NCBI RefSeq assembly: GCF_002159175.1
Contig: NZ_NFGZ01000004.1
Span: 122,511-186,510 of the forward strand
Direction of reading: 5' to 3'
From: Flavonifractor sp. An92
Lineage (GTDB): Bacteria; Bacillota; Clostridia; Oscillospirales; Oscillospiraceae
DNA length: 64,000 bases
The notes beneath the pieces were generated by a model. That model made no database searches. It was not told where the DNA came from and worked only from the letters and a program-made list of their open reading frames with translations. The position numbers were made by a program, and so were the translations under genes. Shown here in pieces: positions 43,181-52,439 of the stretch (position 1 is its first letter; every line of letters begins with the position of its first letter).

Positions 43181-44121
43181 TGCTGCTTCTGATCCAATAT
43201 ACGCTGATCTTTGCCTCCGTTCTGATCCTGGTGGCCCTGGGCGGCTGCTTCTCGGAGCACTCGGGCGTCATCAACATCGGTCTGGAGGGTATCATGGTCA
43301 TGGGCGCCCTGGGCGGCGCGCTGATGATGAAGTTCCTCCCCGGCGGCACGTCCCCCTTCCTGATCATCGTACTGGTGGTCCTGGCCAGTATCGGCCTGGG
43401 CATGGTCTACTCCCTGCTGCTGGCGGTGGCGGCCATCAACTTCAAGGCCGACCAGACCCTGGTGGGCACCGCCATGAACCTGCTGGGCACCGCGGCGGCC
43501 ACCGTGTTCGTCAAGGCCATGAACACCGCCGAGAGCGTGGACAACGTGTCCTCCACCATCCAGTACATCGAGCCCAAGAAGGCCTTCCTGGTCAACATCG
43601 GGGGCTTTGAGTTCAACTGGTTCATGCTGCTGGCCCTCATCGCGCTGGTGATGGCCTATGTGGTGCTGTATAAGACCCGCTTCGGTCTGCGCCTGTGCGC
43701 CTGCGGCGAGCATCCCCAGGCGGCGGACAGCGTGGGCATCAGCGTGATGAAGATGCGCTACGCGGGCGTGCTGATCTCCGGCATGCTGGGCGGCCTGGGC
43801 GGCATCGTGTACATCACCGCCGGCGTCAGCGAGTGGAAGTTTGAGAACGGCGTGGCTGGCTTCGGCTTCCTGGCCCTGGCCGTCATGATCTTCGGCCAGT
43901 GGAAGCCCACCCGCATCGCCCTGGCGGCGCTGCTGTTCGGCCTGTTCCGCGCTCTGGCCAACGTGTACACCGGCTTCGATTTCCTCAACTCGCTCCAGCT
44001 CCCCAGCAGCGTGTACAACATGCTGCCCTACATCATCTCCCTCATCGTGCTGGCCTTCACCTCCCAGAATTCCCGCGCGCCCAAGGCGGAAGGCATCCCC
44101 TACGACAAGGGACAGCGCTGA
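43180..44121 (+). CDS. Nucleoside ABC importer permease 2
   Basis: 313 residues, same class as the previous gene: EHSGVINIGLEGIMVMGAL near residue 25 and GFGFLALAVMIFGQWKP near 226. The two form a heterodimeric channel served by the double ATPase and BMP lipoprotein. Ends the importer unit. Confidence 0.92.
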   Translation: MLLLIQYTLIFASVLILVALGGCFSEHSGVINIGLEGIMVMGALGGALMMKFLPGGTSPFLIIVLVVLASIGLGMVYSLLLAVAAINFKADQTLVGTAMNLLGTAAATVFVKAMNTAESVDNVSSTIQYIEPKKAFLVNIGGFEFNWFMLLALIALVMAYVVLYKTRFGLRLCACGEHPQAADSVGISVMKMRYAGVLISGMLGGLGGIVYITAGVSEWKFENGVAGFGFLALAVMIFGQWKPTRIALAALLFGLFRALANVYTGFDFLNSLQLPSSVYNMLPYIISLIVLAFTSQNSRAPKAEGIPYDKGQR

Positions 44122-44141
44122 CGGGAGCGCTCCGCACCCTC

Positions 44142-44176
44142 AAACCGGCAGGGACGTTTGTCCCTGCCGGTTTTTT
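44142..44176 (+). terminator. Terminator of the nucleoside importer unit
   Basis: AAACCGGCAGGGAC pairs with GTCCCTGCCGGTTT, then T6. Confidence 0.92.
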
Positions 44177-44202
44177 GCCGGCGTCGGGAAATCATGGTTG
44201 AC

Positions 44203-44231
44203 TTGAATCCGTGGTTGGGGTATGCTATACT
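44203..44231 (+). promoter_or_regulatory. Promoter of the potassium uptake genes
   Basis: TTGAAT at 44203, 17 bases, TATACT at 44226. Confidence 0.72.
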
Positions 44232-44299
44232 GCAATTTGAATAACTTCGCGCGGAGCGGCCTAAGCCGGGAAATCCGCGCGGGGGAAAGGAAGCATTCC

Positions 44300-45682
44300 A
44301 TGCGTTACGAAATCATGGCCTGGCTGCGGGAACGGTTCCAGAACCGGCGGGGCCTCAATCCCACCCGGGTGGTGGTATTCTCCTTCGGCATCATCATTCT
44401 GCTGGGCGCGCTGCTCCTGACGCTCCCCGTCGCCTCGCGGGACGGGCAGAGCGCCGGATTCTTCACGGCGCTGTTCACCGCCACGTCCTGCACCTGCGTG
44501 ACAGGCCTGATCCTGGTGGACACCTGGACCCAGTGGAGCCTCTTCGGCCAGGTGGTCATCCTGGGGCTGATCCAGATGGGCGGCCTGGGGTTCATGACGG
44601 TGCTGACCCTGCTGTCCCTGGCCCTGCGCCGCCGCATCGGACTCTCCGAGCGGCTGGTGATGGTCTCTACCTTTAATCTGAACGAAATGGACGGCGTGGT
44701 CCGGGTGGTGCGCCACGCCCTGCGGGGCACCTTTTTGATCGAGGGCATCGGCGCGGTGATCCTGGCCAGCCGTTTCATCCCCCAGTTCGGCGTGATCCGG
44801 GGGCTCTGGTACGGCATATTCCACGCCGTCTCCGCTTTTTGCAACGCGGGATTCGACTTGCTGGGCGGGGAGTACGGCCCGTTCTCCAGCCTGGCTGGGG
44901 TGAACGGCGACCCGGTGATCCTCATCACCATCGCCCTGCTCATCATCATCGGTGGCCTGGGCTTCTTTGTGTGGGAGGACCTTCTCCACTGGCCCAAGCG
45001 GCGGAAGCTCTCCCTGTACACCCGCCTGGTGCTGGCCATCACGGTCTCGCTCCTGGTGCTGGGAACCTTCCTCACCCTGGTGGCCGAGTACGACAACCCC
45101 GCCACGCTGGGGGGCATGGGGCCGGGCAAGACGGTCCTCAACGCCTTCTTCCAGTCCACCACCCTGCGCACCGCCGGCTTTGACGCCCTGGGTCAGGGCA
45201 ACCTCCAGGAGGGGACCAAGGCGGTGTCGGTGCTCTTCATGCTCATCGGCGGCTCCTCCGGCTCCACCGCCGGCGGCCTCAAGACCGTGACGGTGGCGGT
45301 GCTGCTGCTGGCCCTGCGGGCCAACCTGAAGGGCCGGAAGCAGGTGACGGTAGGCCGGCGGGCCATCTCCATGGACCGGGTGATGGACGCCATGACCCTG
45401 ACGCTGGTGGTGGGCCTGCTCTTCCTGTGCAGCGCCATCACCATGACCATCGTGGAGGACCTGCCCATCATTGACTGCGCCTTTGAGGTGGCCTCGGCCA
45501 TGGGCACCGTGGGCCTGACCACCGGCATCACGCCGACGCTGACGCGCCTGTCGCAGTCGCTGCTGATCTTCCTGATGTATGTGGGCCGGGTGGGCGTGCT
45601 GTCCTTCTCGCTGGCCTTCCTGGCGGCCAAGCAGAAGGGCGCGGGCATCCGCTACCCCAACGTGAACATTATGATCGGATAA
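44300..45682 (+). CDS. TrkH/KtrB-type potassium uptake membrane protein
   Basis: 460 residues, four MPM pore repeats with filter-loop segments ATSCTCVTGL, SAFCNAGFD, TLRTAGFDAL and MGTVGLTTG. Forms the K+ (perhaps Na+-coupled) channel subunit. Start at ATG 44300 with AAAGGAAG upstream; the earlier in-frame ATG at 44222 overlaps the -10 box. Length is closer to KtrB. Confidence 0.93.
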   Translation: MRYEIMAWLRERFQNRRGLNPTRVVVFSFGIIILLGALLLTLPVASRDGQSAGFFTALFTATSCTCVTGLILVDTWTQWSLFGQVVILGLIQMGGLGFMTVLTLLSLALRRRIGLSERLVMVSTFNLNEMDGVVRVVRHALRGTFLIEGIGAVILASRFIPQFGVIRGLWYGIFHAVSAFCNAGFDLLGGEYGPFSSLAGVNGDPVILITIALLIIIGGLGFFVWEDLLHWPKRRKLSLYTRLVLAITVSLLVLGTFLTLVAEYDNPATLGGMGPGKTVLNAFFQSTTLRTAGFDALGQGNLQEGTKAVSVLFMLIGGSSGSTAGGLKTVTVAVLLLALRANLKGRKQVTVGRRAISMDRVMDAMTLTLVVGLLFLCSAITMTIVEDLPIIDCAFEVASAMGTVGLTTGITPTLTRLSQSLLIFLMYVGRVGVLSFSLAFLAAKQKGAGIRYPNVNIMIG

Positions 45683-45695
45683 GGAGGAACACTCC

Positions 45696-46346
45696 ATGAA
45701 AACCTTTGTGGTGATCGGACTGGGCCGCTTCGGCAGCGCGGTGGCCACCGAGCTGTGCAGCCTGGGCCATGAGGTCCTGGCGCTGGACACCGACGCGGAG
45801 AAGATTCAGAAGCTGGCCGACCAGGTGACCCACGCCGTGGTGGGAGACGCCCGGGACGCCGACGTGCTGCGGGCCCTGGGGGTGCGCAACTACGACTGCG
45901 CCATCGTGGCCACCGGCTTCGACGTGGGCAACTCCACCCTCATCACCCTGAACCTGAAGGAGGCCGGGGTGCGGCAGGTCATCTGCAAGGCCCAGAGCCA
46001 CGTGCACCGGAAGGTGCTGGAGAAGATCGGGGCGGACCGGGTGGTGTTCCCCGAGCATGAGATGGGCCTGAAGCTGGCCCAGGGCCTGTCCAGCGTGAAC
46101 GTGCTGAACTTCATTGAGCTCTCCGACGACTTCGGCATCGTGGAGCTGACTGCCCCGAAGAGCTGGCAGGGCAAGACCCTGCGGGATCTGGACGTGCGGG
46201 CGCGCTACCACGTGAGCGTCATCGCGGTGCGGGACCGGGAGGGCGAGCTGGACGTGGCCCCCGGCGCCGACCATGTGGTGGGCAAGGACAGCAAGCTGGT
46301 GGTGCTGGGGCGCAGCGAGCACATCAACCGCCTCCACGACCTGTAA
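45696..46346 (+). CDS. TrkA/KtrA-type potassium channel regulatory subunit
   Basis: 216 residues: one RCK N domain with the nucleotide loop IGLGRFGSAVA at 7-17 and the acidic D31 that contacts ribose, then one TrkA_C domain. Gates the membrane subunit in response to ATP/ADP or NAD(H), possibly c-di-AMP. One RCK unit, as in KtrA, rather than the doubled E. coli TrkA. AAGGAGG precedes ATG 45696, 13 bases after the channel gene. Confidence 0.93.
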   Translation: MKTFVVIGLGRFGSAVATELCSLGHEVLALDTDAEKIQKLADQVTHAVVGDARDADVLRALGVRNYDCAIVATGFDVGNSTLITLNLKEAGVRQVICKAQSHVHRKVLEKIGADRVVFPEHEMGLKLAQGLSSVNVLNFIELSDDFGIVELTAPKSWQGKTLRDLDVRARYHVSVIAVRDREGELDVAPGADHVVGKDSKLVVLGRSEHINRLHDL

Positions 46347-46358
46347 GGAGGGGAGAGC

Positions 46359-47120
46359 ATGGAGCGCATCACCAGCCGCCGCAATCCCCTGGTGCAGCAC
46401 ATCCGCCGCCTGGGGGCGGAGCGGAAGTACCGCCGGGCCCAGAATGCCTTCCTCTGCGAGGGGGACAAGCTGGTGGGGGAGGCCCTGCGCTGGCAGGGCG
46501 GGGTGGAGACCCTGGTCTGTACCGAGGGCACGACTCCTCCGGAGTGCCCCGGCGGGACCCGCCTGGTGGAGGTGCCCGCCGACATCATGGAGCACCTCTC
46601 TACCGTGAAGACCCCCCAGCATTTGATGGCGGTGTGCGCGCTGCCGGACCGAACGCTCCCGGAGCAGCTGGCCCCGGGCCGGTATCTGGTGCTGGACGGG
46701 GTGCAGGACCCGGGCAACGTGGGCACCATCTGGCGCACCGCCGACGCCTTCGGGGCGGACGCGGTGATCTTGGTCAACGGCTGCGCCGACCCCTTTTCGC
46801 CCAAGACCGTGCGCTCCACCATGGGAGCCTGTTTCCGGCTCCCGGTGTGGGAGAGCGATTTTGACACCCTGGCCGCCCGCCTGAAAGAGGCGGGGGTGCC
46901 CCTCTACACCACCGCCCTGCGGGAGGACACCGCCGACGTGCGGGAGCTGTCCCTGGACCGGGCGGCGGTGGTCATCGGCAGCGAGGGGAGAGGGGTGTCC
47001 CAGCAGGCGCTGGACCTGTGTGAACGCACCGTGAAGATCCCCATGCGGCCGCGGTGCGAGTCCCTCAACGCAGCGGTGGCCGCCTCGGTGGTGCTTTGGG
47101 AGATGGCCCGGGGCGACTGA
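46359..47120 (+). CDS. SpoU/TrmH-family RNA 2'-O-methyltransferase
   Basis: 253 residues. N-terminal substrate-binding domain (ITSRRNPLVQHIRRL), then the SPOUT knot with motif 1 DPGNVGTIWRTADAFGAD near residue 117, motif 2 VVIGSEGRGVS, and motif 3 ESLNAAVAASVVLWE. Most like 23S rRNA methyltransferases of the RlmB/TsnR type; the exact nucleotide is unknown. AAGGAGGGGAG before the ATG, 12 bases after the Ktr gene. Confidence 0.9.
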   Translation: MERITSRRNPLVQHIRRLGAERKYRRAQNAFLCEGDKLVGEALRWQGGVETLVCTEGTTPPECPGGTRLVEVPADIMEHLSTVKTPQHLMAVCALPDRTLPEQLAPGRYLVLDGVQDPGNVGTIWRTADAFGADAVILVNGCADPFSPKTVRSTMGACFRLPVWESDFDTLAARLKEAGVPLYTTALREDTADVRELSLDRAAVVIGSEGRGVSQQALDLCERTVKIPMRPRCESLNAAVAASVVLWEMARGD

Positions 47121-47152
47121 GTTTCCAAGAGAAAAAACGGGAGGCGGTTTCC

Positions 47153-48364
47153 ATGTCCACTCTCAGCGATTGGCTCTGGCTGACCACCCGGGCGGGCCTG
47201 CGCACCGGCGAGGCCGCGGCCCTGGCCCGGCGCTTCGGCGGACCGAGGGCGGTGTACTGCGCCGACCCCAAGGAGTTCGAGCTGCTCCGCCTCCCCGCCG
47301 AACTGCGGCGGAGCCTGGCGGACAAGGCGTTCACCGCTGCGGAGCGGGTTCTGGCCGACTGCGACCGGCTGGGCATCGACATCATCACCCTCCAGGACGC
47401 CTCCTACCCGGAGCGCCTGCGCCACATTGACGACCCGCCCGCCGTGCTCTATCGGAAGGGGCGGGCCTTTCCCCTGGACCAGGAGGTGGCGGTGGCCGTG
47501 GTGGGCGCCCGGCGCTGCACCCCCTATGGGACCCAGCTGGCCACGGAGCTGGGCCGGGATCTGGCCCGGCGGGGCGCGGTGGTGGTGTCCGGCATCGCCC
47601 AGGGCATCGACAGCGCGGCGCTCCGCGCCGCCCTCCGGGAGGGAGGACGGGTGGTGTCGGTGCTGGGTGGCGGCATCGACGTGGTATATCCTTCCTCCAG
47701 CGCCGACCTCTTCCGGGAGATCGGGAGCCGCGGGATGCTTTTGAGCGAGTATCCCCCCGGCACGCCCACCCAGGGGCCCCACTACCCGGTGCGCAACCGC
47801 ATCATCAGCGGCCTGAGCCTGGGTACGGCGGTGGTGGAGGCCGGAGAGCGCAGCGGCGCGCTCATCACCGCGCGGCTCTCCCTGGACCAGAACCGGGACG
47901 TGTTCGCCTTCCCCGGCGCGGTGGGCGCGCCCATGAGCGCGGGGACCAACCGCCTCATCCAGAAGGGGGAGGCCAAGCCCATTTTCTCGGCGGAGGACAT
48001 TCTGGAGGAGTACGAGGCGGTCTATCCGGGCCGTCTCAGCCCCCGGGAGGCCCCAAAACCGACCCGGACGAAACAGACCGAAATCCCCCGAAAGGAGCCG
48101 CGAAAACCGGCGCAAACTCTGGAAGAGGTTGACAAAACGGCGGAGAGGGCTTATAGTACCTTCCGAGCGGAGGATGTCGGCTTCACCGATGACGAGCAGG
48201 CGGTGCTCCGGGCGCTGGGGGCGGAGAGCCTCCATCCCGACGAGCTGGCCGAGCGCTCCGGCATTCCGGCCCGCCGGGTGCTCTCGGCGCTGACCCTCCT
48301 GGAAATGCGGGGGTGCGTGAAGAGCGCGCCGGGCCATGTATTTACTGCGGCGGCGGGGTCCTAG
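47153..48364 (+). CDS. dprA: DNA-processing protein DprA
   Basis: Loads RecA on incoming single-stranded DNA. 403 residues: a short SAM-like N-terminal domain, the Rossmann core (VVGARRCTPYG near 109, SGIAQGIDSAALRAAL, LGGGIDVVYP, SEYPPG), and a C-terminal winged helix (about 340-400). ATG 47153 with GGGAGG upstream. Directly before topA, as in many Firmicutes. The linker (about 300-335) is rich in Lys/Thr/Pro. Confidence 0.95.
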   Translation: MSTLSDWLWLTTRAGLRTGEAAALARRFGGPRAVYCADPKEFELLRLPAELRRSLADKAFTAAERVLADCDRLGIDIITLQDASYPERLRHIDDPPAVLYRKGRAFPLDQEVAVAVVGARRCTPYGTQLATELGRDLARRGAVVVSGIAQGIDSAALRAALREGGRVVSVLGGGIDVVYPSSSADLFREIGSRGMLLSEYPPGTPTQGPHYPVRNRIISGLSLGTAVVEAGERSGALITARLSLDQNRDVFAFPGAVGAPMSAGTNRLIQKGEAKPIFSAEDILEEYEAVYPGRLSPREAPKPTRTKQTEIPRKEPRKPAQTLEEVDKTAERAYSTFRAEDVGFTDDEQAVLRALGAESLHPDELAERSGIPARRVLSALTLLEMRGCVKSAPGHVFTAAAGS

Positions 48365-48390
48365 GCTTCGGGAAGCGCCGCCGATTCCTA

Positions 48391-48423
48391 GCACGCTCCG
48401 CCCCCGGGCGGGGAGCGTGTTTG
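48391..48423 (+). terminator. Hairpin between dprA and topA
   Basis: CACGCTCCGCCCC pairs with GGGGCGGAGCGTG-like GGGCGGGGAGCGTG, with only a short T3 after it; a partial terminator at most. Confidence 0.5.
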
Positions 48424-48445
48424 CTATATTTTTGGAGGTACAGTT

Positions 48446-50788
48446 GTGGCAAAAACGAATCTTGTGATCGTGGAGTCCCCGGCCAAGGCCAAGACCATCG
48501 GCAAATATCTGGGTCCCGACTATCAGGTGAAAGCCTCGATGGGCCATGTCCGGGACCTTCCCAAGAGCAAGCTGGGCGTGGATGTGGAGCACGGCTTTCA
48601 GCCGGACTACCAGCCCATCAAAGGCAAGGAAGAGGTCATCGAGGACCTTCAGAAGGCGGCCAAGAAGAGCGAGAAAGTGTTCCTCGCCACCGACCCGGAC
48701 CGGGAGGGCGAGGCCATCTCCTGGCACCTGAAGGAGCTTCTGAACATTCCGGACGACAAGACCTACCGGGTCACCTTCAACGAGATCACCAAGAAGGTGG
48801 TCAGCGAGTCCATCGCCGCCCCCCGTGGGCTGGACATGGACCTGGTGGACGCCCAGCAGGCCCGACGCATCCTGGACCGGATCGTGGGCTATGAGCTCTC
48901 GCCCCTGCTGTGGAAGAAGATCCGCCGGGGCCTGTCCGCCGGACGGGTCCAGTCGGTGGCCACCCGCCTGGTGGTGGAGCGGGAGGAGGAGATCCGGGCC
49001 TTCATCCCCCAGGAGTACTGGTCCCTGGACGTGGACCTGGAGCGCATCGCCCCCAACCTGGGCAAGTTCAAGGCCTCCTTCTACGGCCGCGAGAAGAAGA
49101 TGGAGCTCCACAGCGAGGAAGAGGTGGACGCCGTCCTCGCGGCGGTGGAGCAGGCCCCCTTCACGGTGGCGGGTGTGAAGCGGCAGGACAAGCTGCGCAA
49201 CCCCGCGCCTCCCTTTACCACCTCCACCCTCCAGCAGGAGGCCAGCCGCAAGCTGAACATGACCCCCCGGCGCACCATGTCCATCGCCCAGCAGCTCTAT
49301 GAGGGCGTGGACATCGCGGGGGAGGGCACCGTGGGCCTTATCACCTACATGCGTACCGACTCCCTGCGCCTCTCCGACGAGGCCACCGCTGCCGCCCGGG
49401 ACTTCATCCTGGGCCGGTACGGCCAGGACTACTACCCCGGCAAGGCCCGGACCTTCAAGACCAAGTCGGGGGCCCAGGACGCCCACGAAGCCATCCGTCC
49501 CTCCGACGTGCGCCTCACCCCCGAGGACATCAAGAAGGACCTGACCGCCGAGCAGTATCGCCTTTATAAGCTGATCTGGAGCCGCTTCCTGGCCTGCCAG
49601 ATGAGCCCCGCGGTGTACGACAGCGTCACCATCGACGTGGAGAGCGCGGGCTATCACTTCCGCGCCAACCACTCGTCCCTGAAATTCTCCGGCTACACGG
49701 CGGTGTACGTGGAGGGGAAGGACGAGGACGACGAGGTCCTGCGCCAGTCCCCGCTGCCCGACCTGAGCGAGGGCGAGCGGGTGGCCCTGGCCGGCAAGCA
49801 GAAGGACCAGCACTTCACCCAGCCCCCCAGCCGCTACACCGAGGCAAGCCTCATCAAGGCGCTGGAGGAGAAGGGCATCGGCCGCCCGTCCACCTACGCC
49901 CCCACTATTTCCACCATCCTGGACCGGGAGTATGTGGTGAAGGAGGGGAAGAACCTGCGCCCCACGCCGCTGGGCGAGGTGGTGACAGGCCTCATGAAGG
50001 AAAAATTCCCCGACATCGTGGACACCGCCTTCACCGCCCGTATGGAGGAGCGCCTGGACCGGGTGGAAGAGGGCAAGGACAACTGGAAGGACATCCTCTC
50101 CGGCTTTTACGGCGACTTCGAGAAGGAGATGCAGGCCGCCGAGCAGGACCTGGAGCGCATCAAGGTCCCCGACGAGGTCTCCGATGTGATCTGCCCCCTG
50201 TGCGGGCGGAATCTGGTGTTCAAGTCGGGCCGTTTCGGCCGCTTCCTGGCCTGCCCCGGCTGGCCGGACTGCCCCCACACCCAGCCCATCGTCATCGAGA
50301 TGCCGGGCCGGTGCCCCAAGTGCGGCGGCAAGATTTTGAAAAAGACCTCCAAGCGGGGCTATGCCTACTACGGCTGTGAGAATAATACCAATAAGGATGA
50401 AGCCCGCAAGTGCGACTTCATGACCTGGGACGTGCCGGTGAAGGACAACTGCCCCGAGTGCGGCCACACCCTCTTCAAGAAGTCGGGCCGGGGCTTCCGC
50501 AAGCCCTTCTGCATCAACCCGGATTGCAGCCTCTTCGTGCCCGAGGAGGAGCGGGGGTATAAGAAAAAGACCGCCACCGCGGCGGCGGAGAGCCCGGCGG
50601 AGGGCGCCCCTCCCGAGGAGGAGCCGAAGAAGGCGGCGGCCAAAAAGACCACCGCCAAAAAGACGACGGCCAAGAAAACCACGGCAAAAAAGACCACCGC
50701 CAAGAAGGCGGCGGAGAAGAAGGAGCCGGCGAAAAAGGCAGCGGCCAAAAAGACCACGAAAAAGACGACCAAGAAGGAAGAGGCGTAA
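48446..50788 (+). CDS. topA: DNA topoisomerase I
   Basis: Relaxes negative supercoils. 780 residues. Toprim domain at the start (IVESPAKAKTIGKYLG, ATDPDREGEAISWHL), catalytic Tyr301 in YMRTDSLR, three four-Cys zinc ribbons in the C-terminal third (CPLCGRN, CPKCGGK, CPECGHT starts), then a 60-residue histone-H1-like tail of Lys/Ala/Thr repeats (AKKTTAKK units). GTG start at 48446, with TTTGGAGG upstream. Confidence 0.97.
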   Translation: MAKTNLVIVESPAKAKTIGKYLGPDYQVKASMGHVRDLPKSKLGVDVEHGFQPDYQPIKGKEEVIEDLQKAAKKSEKVFLATDPDREGEAISWHLKELLNIPDDKTYRVTFNEITKKVVSESIAAPRGLDMDLVDAQQARRILDRIVGYELSPLLWKKIRRGLSAGRVQSVATRLVVEREEEIRAFIPQEYWSLDVDLERIAPNLGKFKASFYGREKKMELHSEEEVDAVLAAVEQAPFTVAGVKRQDKLRNPAPPFTTSTLQQEASRKLNMTPRRTMSIAQQLYEGVDIAGEGTVGLITYMRTDSLRLSDEATAAARDFILGRYGQDYYPGKARTFKTKSGAQDAHEAIRPSDVRLTPEDIKKDLTAEQYRLYKLIWSRFLACQMSPAVYDSVTIDVESAGYHFRANHSSLKFSGYTAVYVEGKDEDDEVLRQSPLPDLSEGERVALAGKQKDQHFTQPPSRYTEASLIKALEEKGIGRPSTYAPTISTILDREYVVKEGKNLRPTPLGEVVTGLMKEKFPDIVDTAFTARMEERLDRVEEGKDNWKDILSGFYGDFEKEMQAAEQDLERIKVPDEVSDVICPLCGRNLVFKSGRFGRFLACPGWPDCPHTQPIVIEMPGRCPKCGGKILKKTSKRGYAYYGCENNTNKDEARKCDFMTWDVPVKDNCPECGHTLFKKSGRGFRKPFCINPDCSLFVPEEERGYKKKTATAAAESPAEGAPPEEEPKKAAAKKTTAKKTTAKKTTAKKTTAKKAAEKKEPAKKAAAKKTTKKTTKKEEA

Positions 50789-50830
50789 GGGCGGCCCCGG
50801 CCGCCGCCGCGCCGGAAGATAAGGAGAACT

Positions 50831-52141
50831 ATGGAACCAGTCATCATCATCGGCGCGGGCCTGGCGGGGAGCGAGGCCGCGTGGCAGCTGGCCCGGCGGG
50901 GCATCCCGGTGGAGCTGCATGAAATGAAGCCCGCCAAGATGACCCCCGCCCACCACTCCGCCGACTTCGGGGAGCTGGTGTGCTCCAACTCCCTGCGCTC
51001 CGACCAGCTGGAGAACGCGGTGGGGCTGCTGAAGGAGGAGCTGCGCCGCCTGGGCTCCCTCATTATGGAGTGTGCCGACCAGCACCGGGTGGAGGCGGGA
51101 GGTGCGCTGGCGGTGGACCGCCACGCCTTTTCCGGGGAAATCACCCGGCGCATTCAGGAACACCCCCTCATCACCGTGGTGGAGGGGGAGGTCACGGAGA
51201 TCCCCGCCGAGGGGAATGTGATCGTGGCCTCCGGGCCCCTCACGTCGGACGCCCTGAGCACTGCCATCCAGGGATTTTTCCCCGAGAGCAAATACCTCAA
51301 TTTCTTTGACGCCGCCGCGCCGCTGGTGACCTTTGAGAGCGTGGACATGGACAAGGCCTTCTTTGCCTCCCGCTACGACAAGGGCACCCCGGATTATATC
51401 AACTGCCCCATGAACGCGGAGGAGTACGCCGCCTTCTGGACCGAGCTGTGCGGCGCGGAGGAGGCCCCGGTCCACGGCTTTGAGGACCGGAGCGTGTTCG
51501 AGGGCTGCATGCCGGTGGAGGTCATGGCCCGGCGCGGGGTGGACACCCTGCGCTACGGCCCTCTGAAACCCCGTGGCCTGCGGGACCCCCGCACCGGGAA
51601 GGAGCCCTACGCCGTGGTGCAGCTGCGCAAGGACAACGCCGAGGGCTCCATCTACAACATCGTGGGCTTCCAGACCCACCTGCGCTGGCCGGAGCAGAAG
51701 CGGGTGTTCCAAATGATCCCCGGCCTGGAGAACGCCGAGTTCATCCGCTACGGCGTCATGCACCGCAACACCTATCTGGACTCGCCCCGGATGCTGGACC
51801 GGTATTACCGGGTAAAACACGACCCCCGGGTGTGCTTCGCCGGGCAGATCACCGGCGTGGAGGGCTATGTGGAGTCCACCGCGTCCGGGTATCTGGCGGC
51901 GGTGGAGCTGGCCCGGCGGCTCACCGGGAAGGCCCCCGTGGACTTCCCGCAGGAGACCGCCATCGGGGCGCTGGCCCTCTATGTGAGCAACGAGAGCGTT
52001 ACCGAGTTCCAGCCGATGAACGTCAATTTCGGCATCATCCCGCCCCTGGGCTACAAGGTCAAGGGTAAGCGGAACAAGAACGCGGAATTGAGCAAGCGGG
52101 CGCTGGAAATCCTGGATAAACTGAACCCGGCGGAGGTTTAA
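50831..52141 (+). CDS. trmFO: Folate/FAD-dependent tRNA m5U54 methyltransferase
   Basis: Makes ribothymidine at tRNA position 54 using methylenetetrahydrofolate. 436 residues: FAD-binding IIIGAGLAGSEAAWQL at 5-20, then the conserved CSNSLRSDQLENAVGLLKEE, CPMNAEEY and FAGQITGVEGYVES. Follows topA as in Bacillus; xerC/codY, which usually come next, are replaced here by a small insert. Confidence 0.96.
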   Translation: MEPVIIIGAGLAGSEAAWQLARRGIPVELHEMKPAKMTPAHHSADFGELVCSNSLRSDQLENAVGLLKEELRRLGSLIMECADQHRVEAGGALAVDRHAFSGEITRRIQEHPLITVVEGEVTEIPAEGNVIVASGPLTSDALSTAIQGFFPESKYLNFFDAAAPLVTFESVDMDKAFFASRYDKGTPDYINCPMNAEEYAAFWTELCGAEEAPVHGFEDRSVFEGCMPVEVMARRGVDTLRYGPLKPRGLRDPRTGKEPYAVVQLRKDNAEGSIYNIVGFQTHLRWPEQKRVFQMIPGLENAEFIRYGVMHRNTYLDSPRMLDRYYRVKHDPRVCFAGQITGVEGYVESTASGYLAAVELARRLTGKAPVDFPQETAIGALALYVSNESVTEFQPMNVNFGIIPPLGYKVKGKRNKNAELSKRALEILDKLNPAEV

Positions 52142-52371
52142 AGCCGATGCAGGGCCAGGCCCAGCCGGAGGCCCCGGCGGAAGGCGGCCTGGCTGTCCAG
52201 CCGGGCGCATTCCTCCAGAACGTCCCGGAGTTTTTGGACGAAATCGCCGCCCAGTTCGTCCCGGACGCGGCCCAAGTGCCGCTCCCGGAGGGCATAGCAG
52301 TCGGGGCGCTCCCCGGCTTCTTCCTCCCGCTGGGCGGTCAGTTCGTAGAGGTCCAACAGCAAGTCATCCAT
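52138..52371 (-). CDS. Small protein resembling DUF6809
   Basis: 77 residues: MDDLLLDLYELTAQ at the start and FRRGLRLGLALHRL at the end, with a charged helical centre. The pattern (short start with LY, F..G.RLG at the end) resembles small DUF6809-type proteins linked to mobile DNA in Clostridia. Ribosome site is weak (GGGGTGAT). Divergent from the XRE gene across a palindrome; its stop overlaps the trmFO stop. Function unknown. Confidence 0.55.
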   Translation of the reverse strand: MDDLLLDLYELTAQREEEAGERPDCYALRERHLGRVRDELGGDFVQKLRDVLEECARLDSQAAFRRGLRLGLALHRL

Positions 52372-52380
52372 ATCATCACC

Positions 52381-52420
52381 CCAATAAAACCGTGTCTCAC
52401 ACTATACACGGTTTTATTGG
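52381..52420. promoter_or_regulatory. Perfect 15-bp inverted repeat between divergent genes
   Basis: CCAATAAAACCGTGT (52381-52395) and ACACGGTTTTATTGG (52406-52420) around CTCACACTAT. The minus strand has TATAGT in the centre, usable as a -10 box. Probable operator for the adjacent XRE regulator, controlling both directions; a transcribed hairpin is the alternative. Confidence 0.6.
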
Positions 52421-52439
52421 GCATGTCAAGGGGGCGGCC

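Noticed and set aside
50640..50785. CRISPR-like short repeats near the topA end
   Set aside because: They are in-frame Lys/Ala/Thr codon repeats without unique spacers.
46904..52210. A 1768-codon open frame on the minus strand
   Set aside because: It lies antisense to dprA, topA and trmFO, is Gly/His/Leu-rich low-complexity, and has no ribosome site; typical shadow frame in GC-rich DNA.
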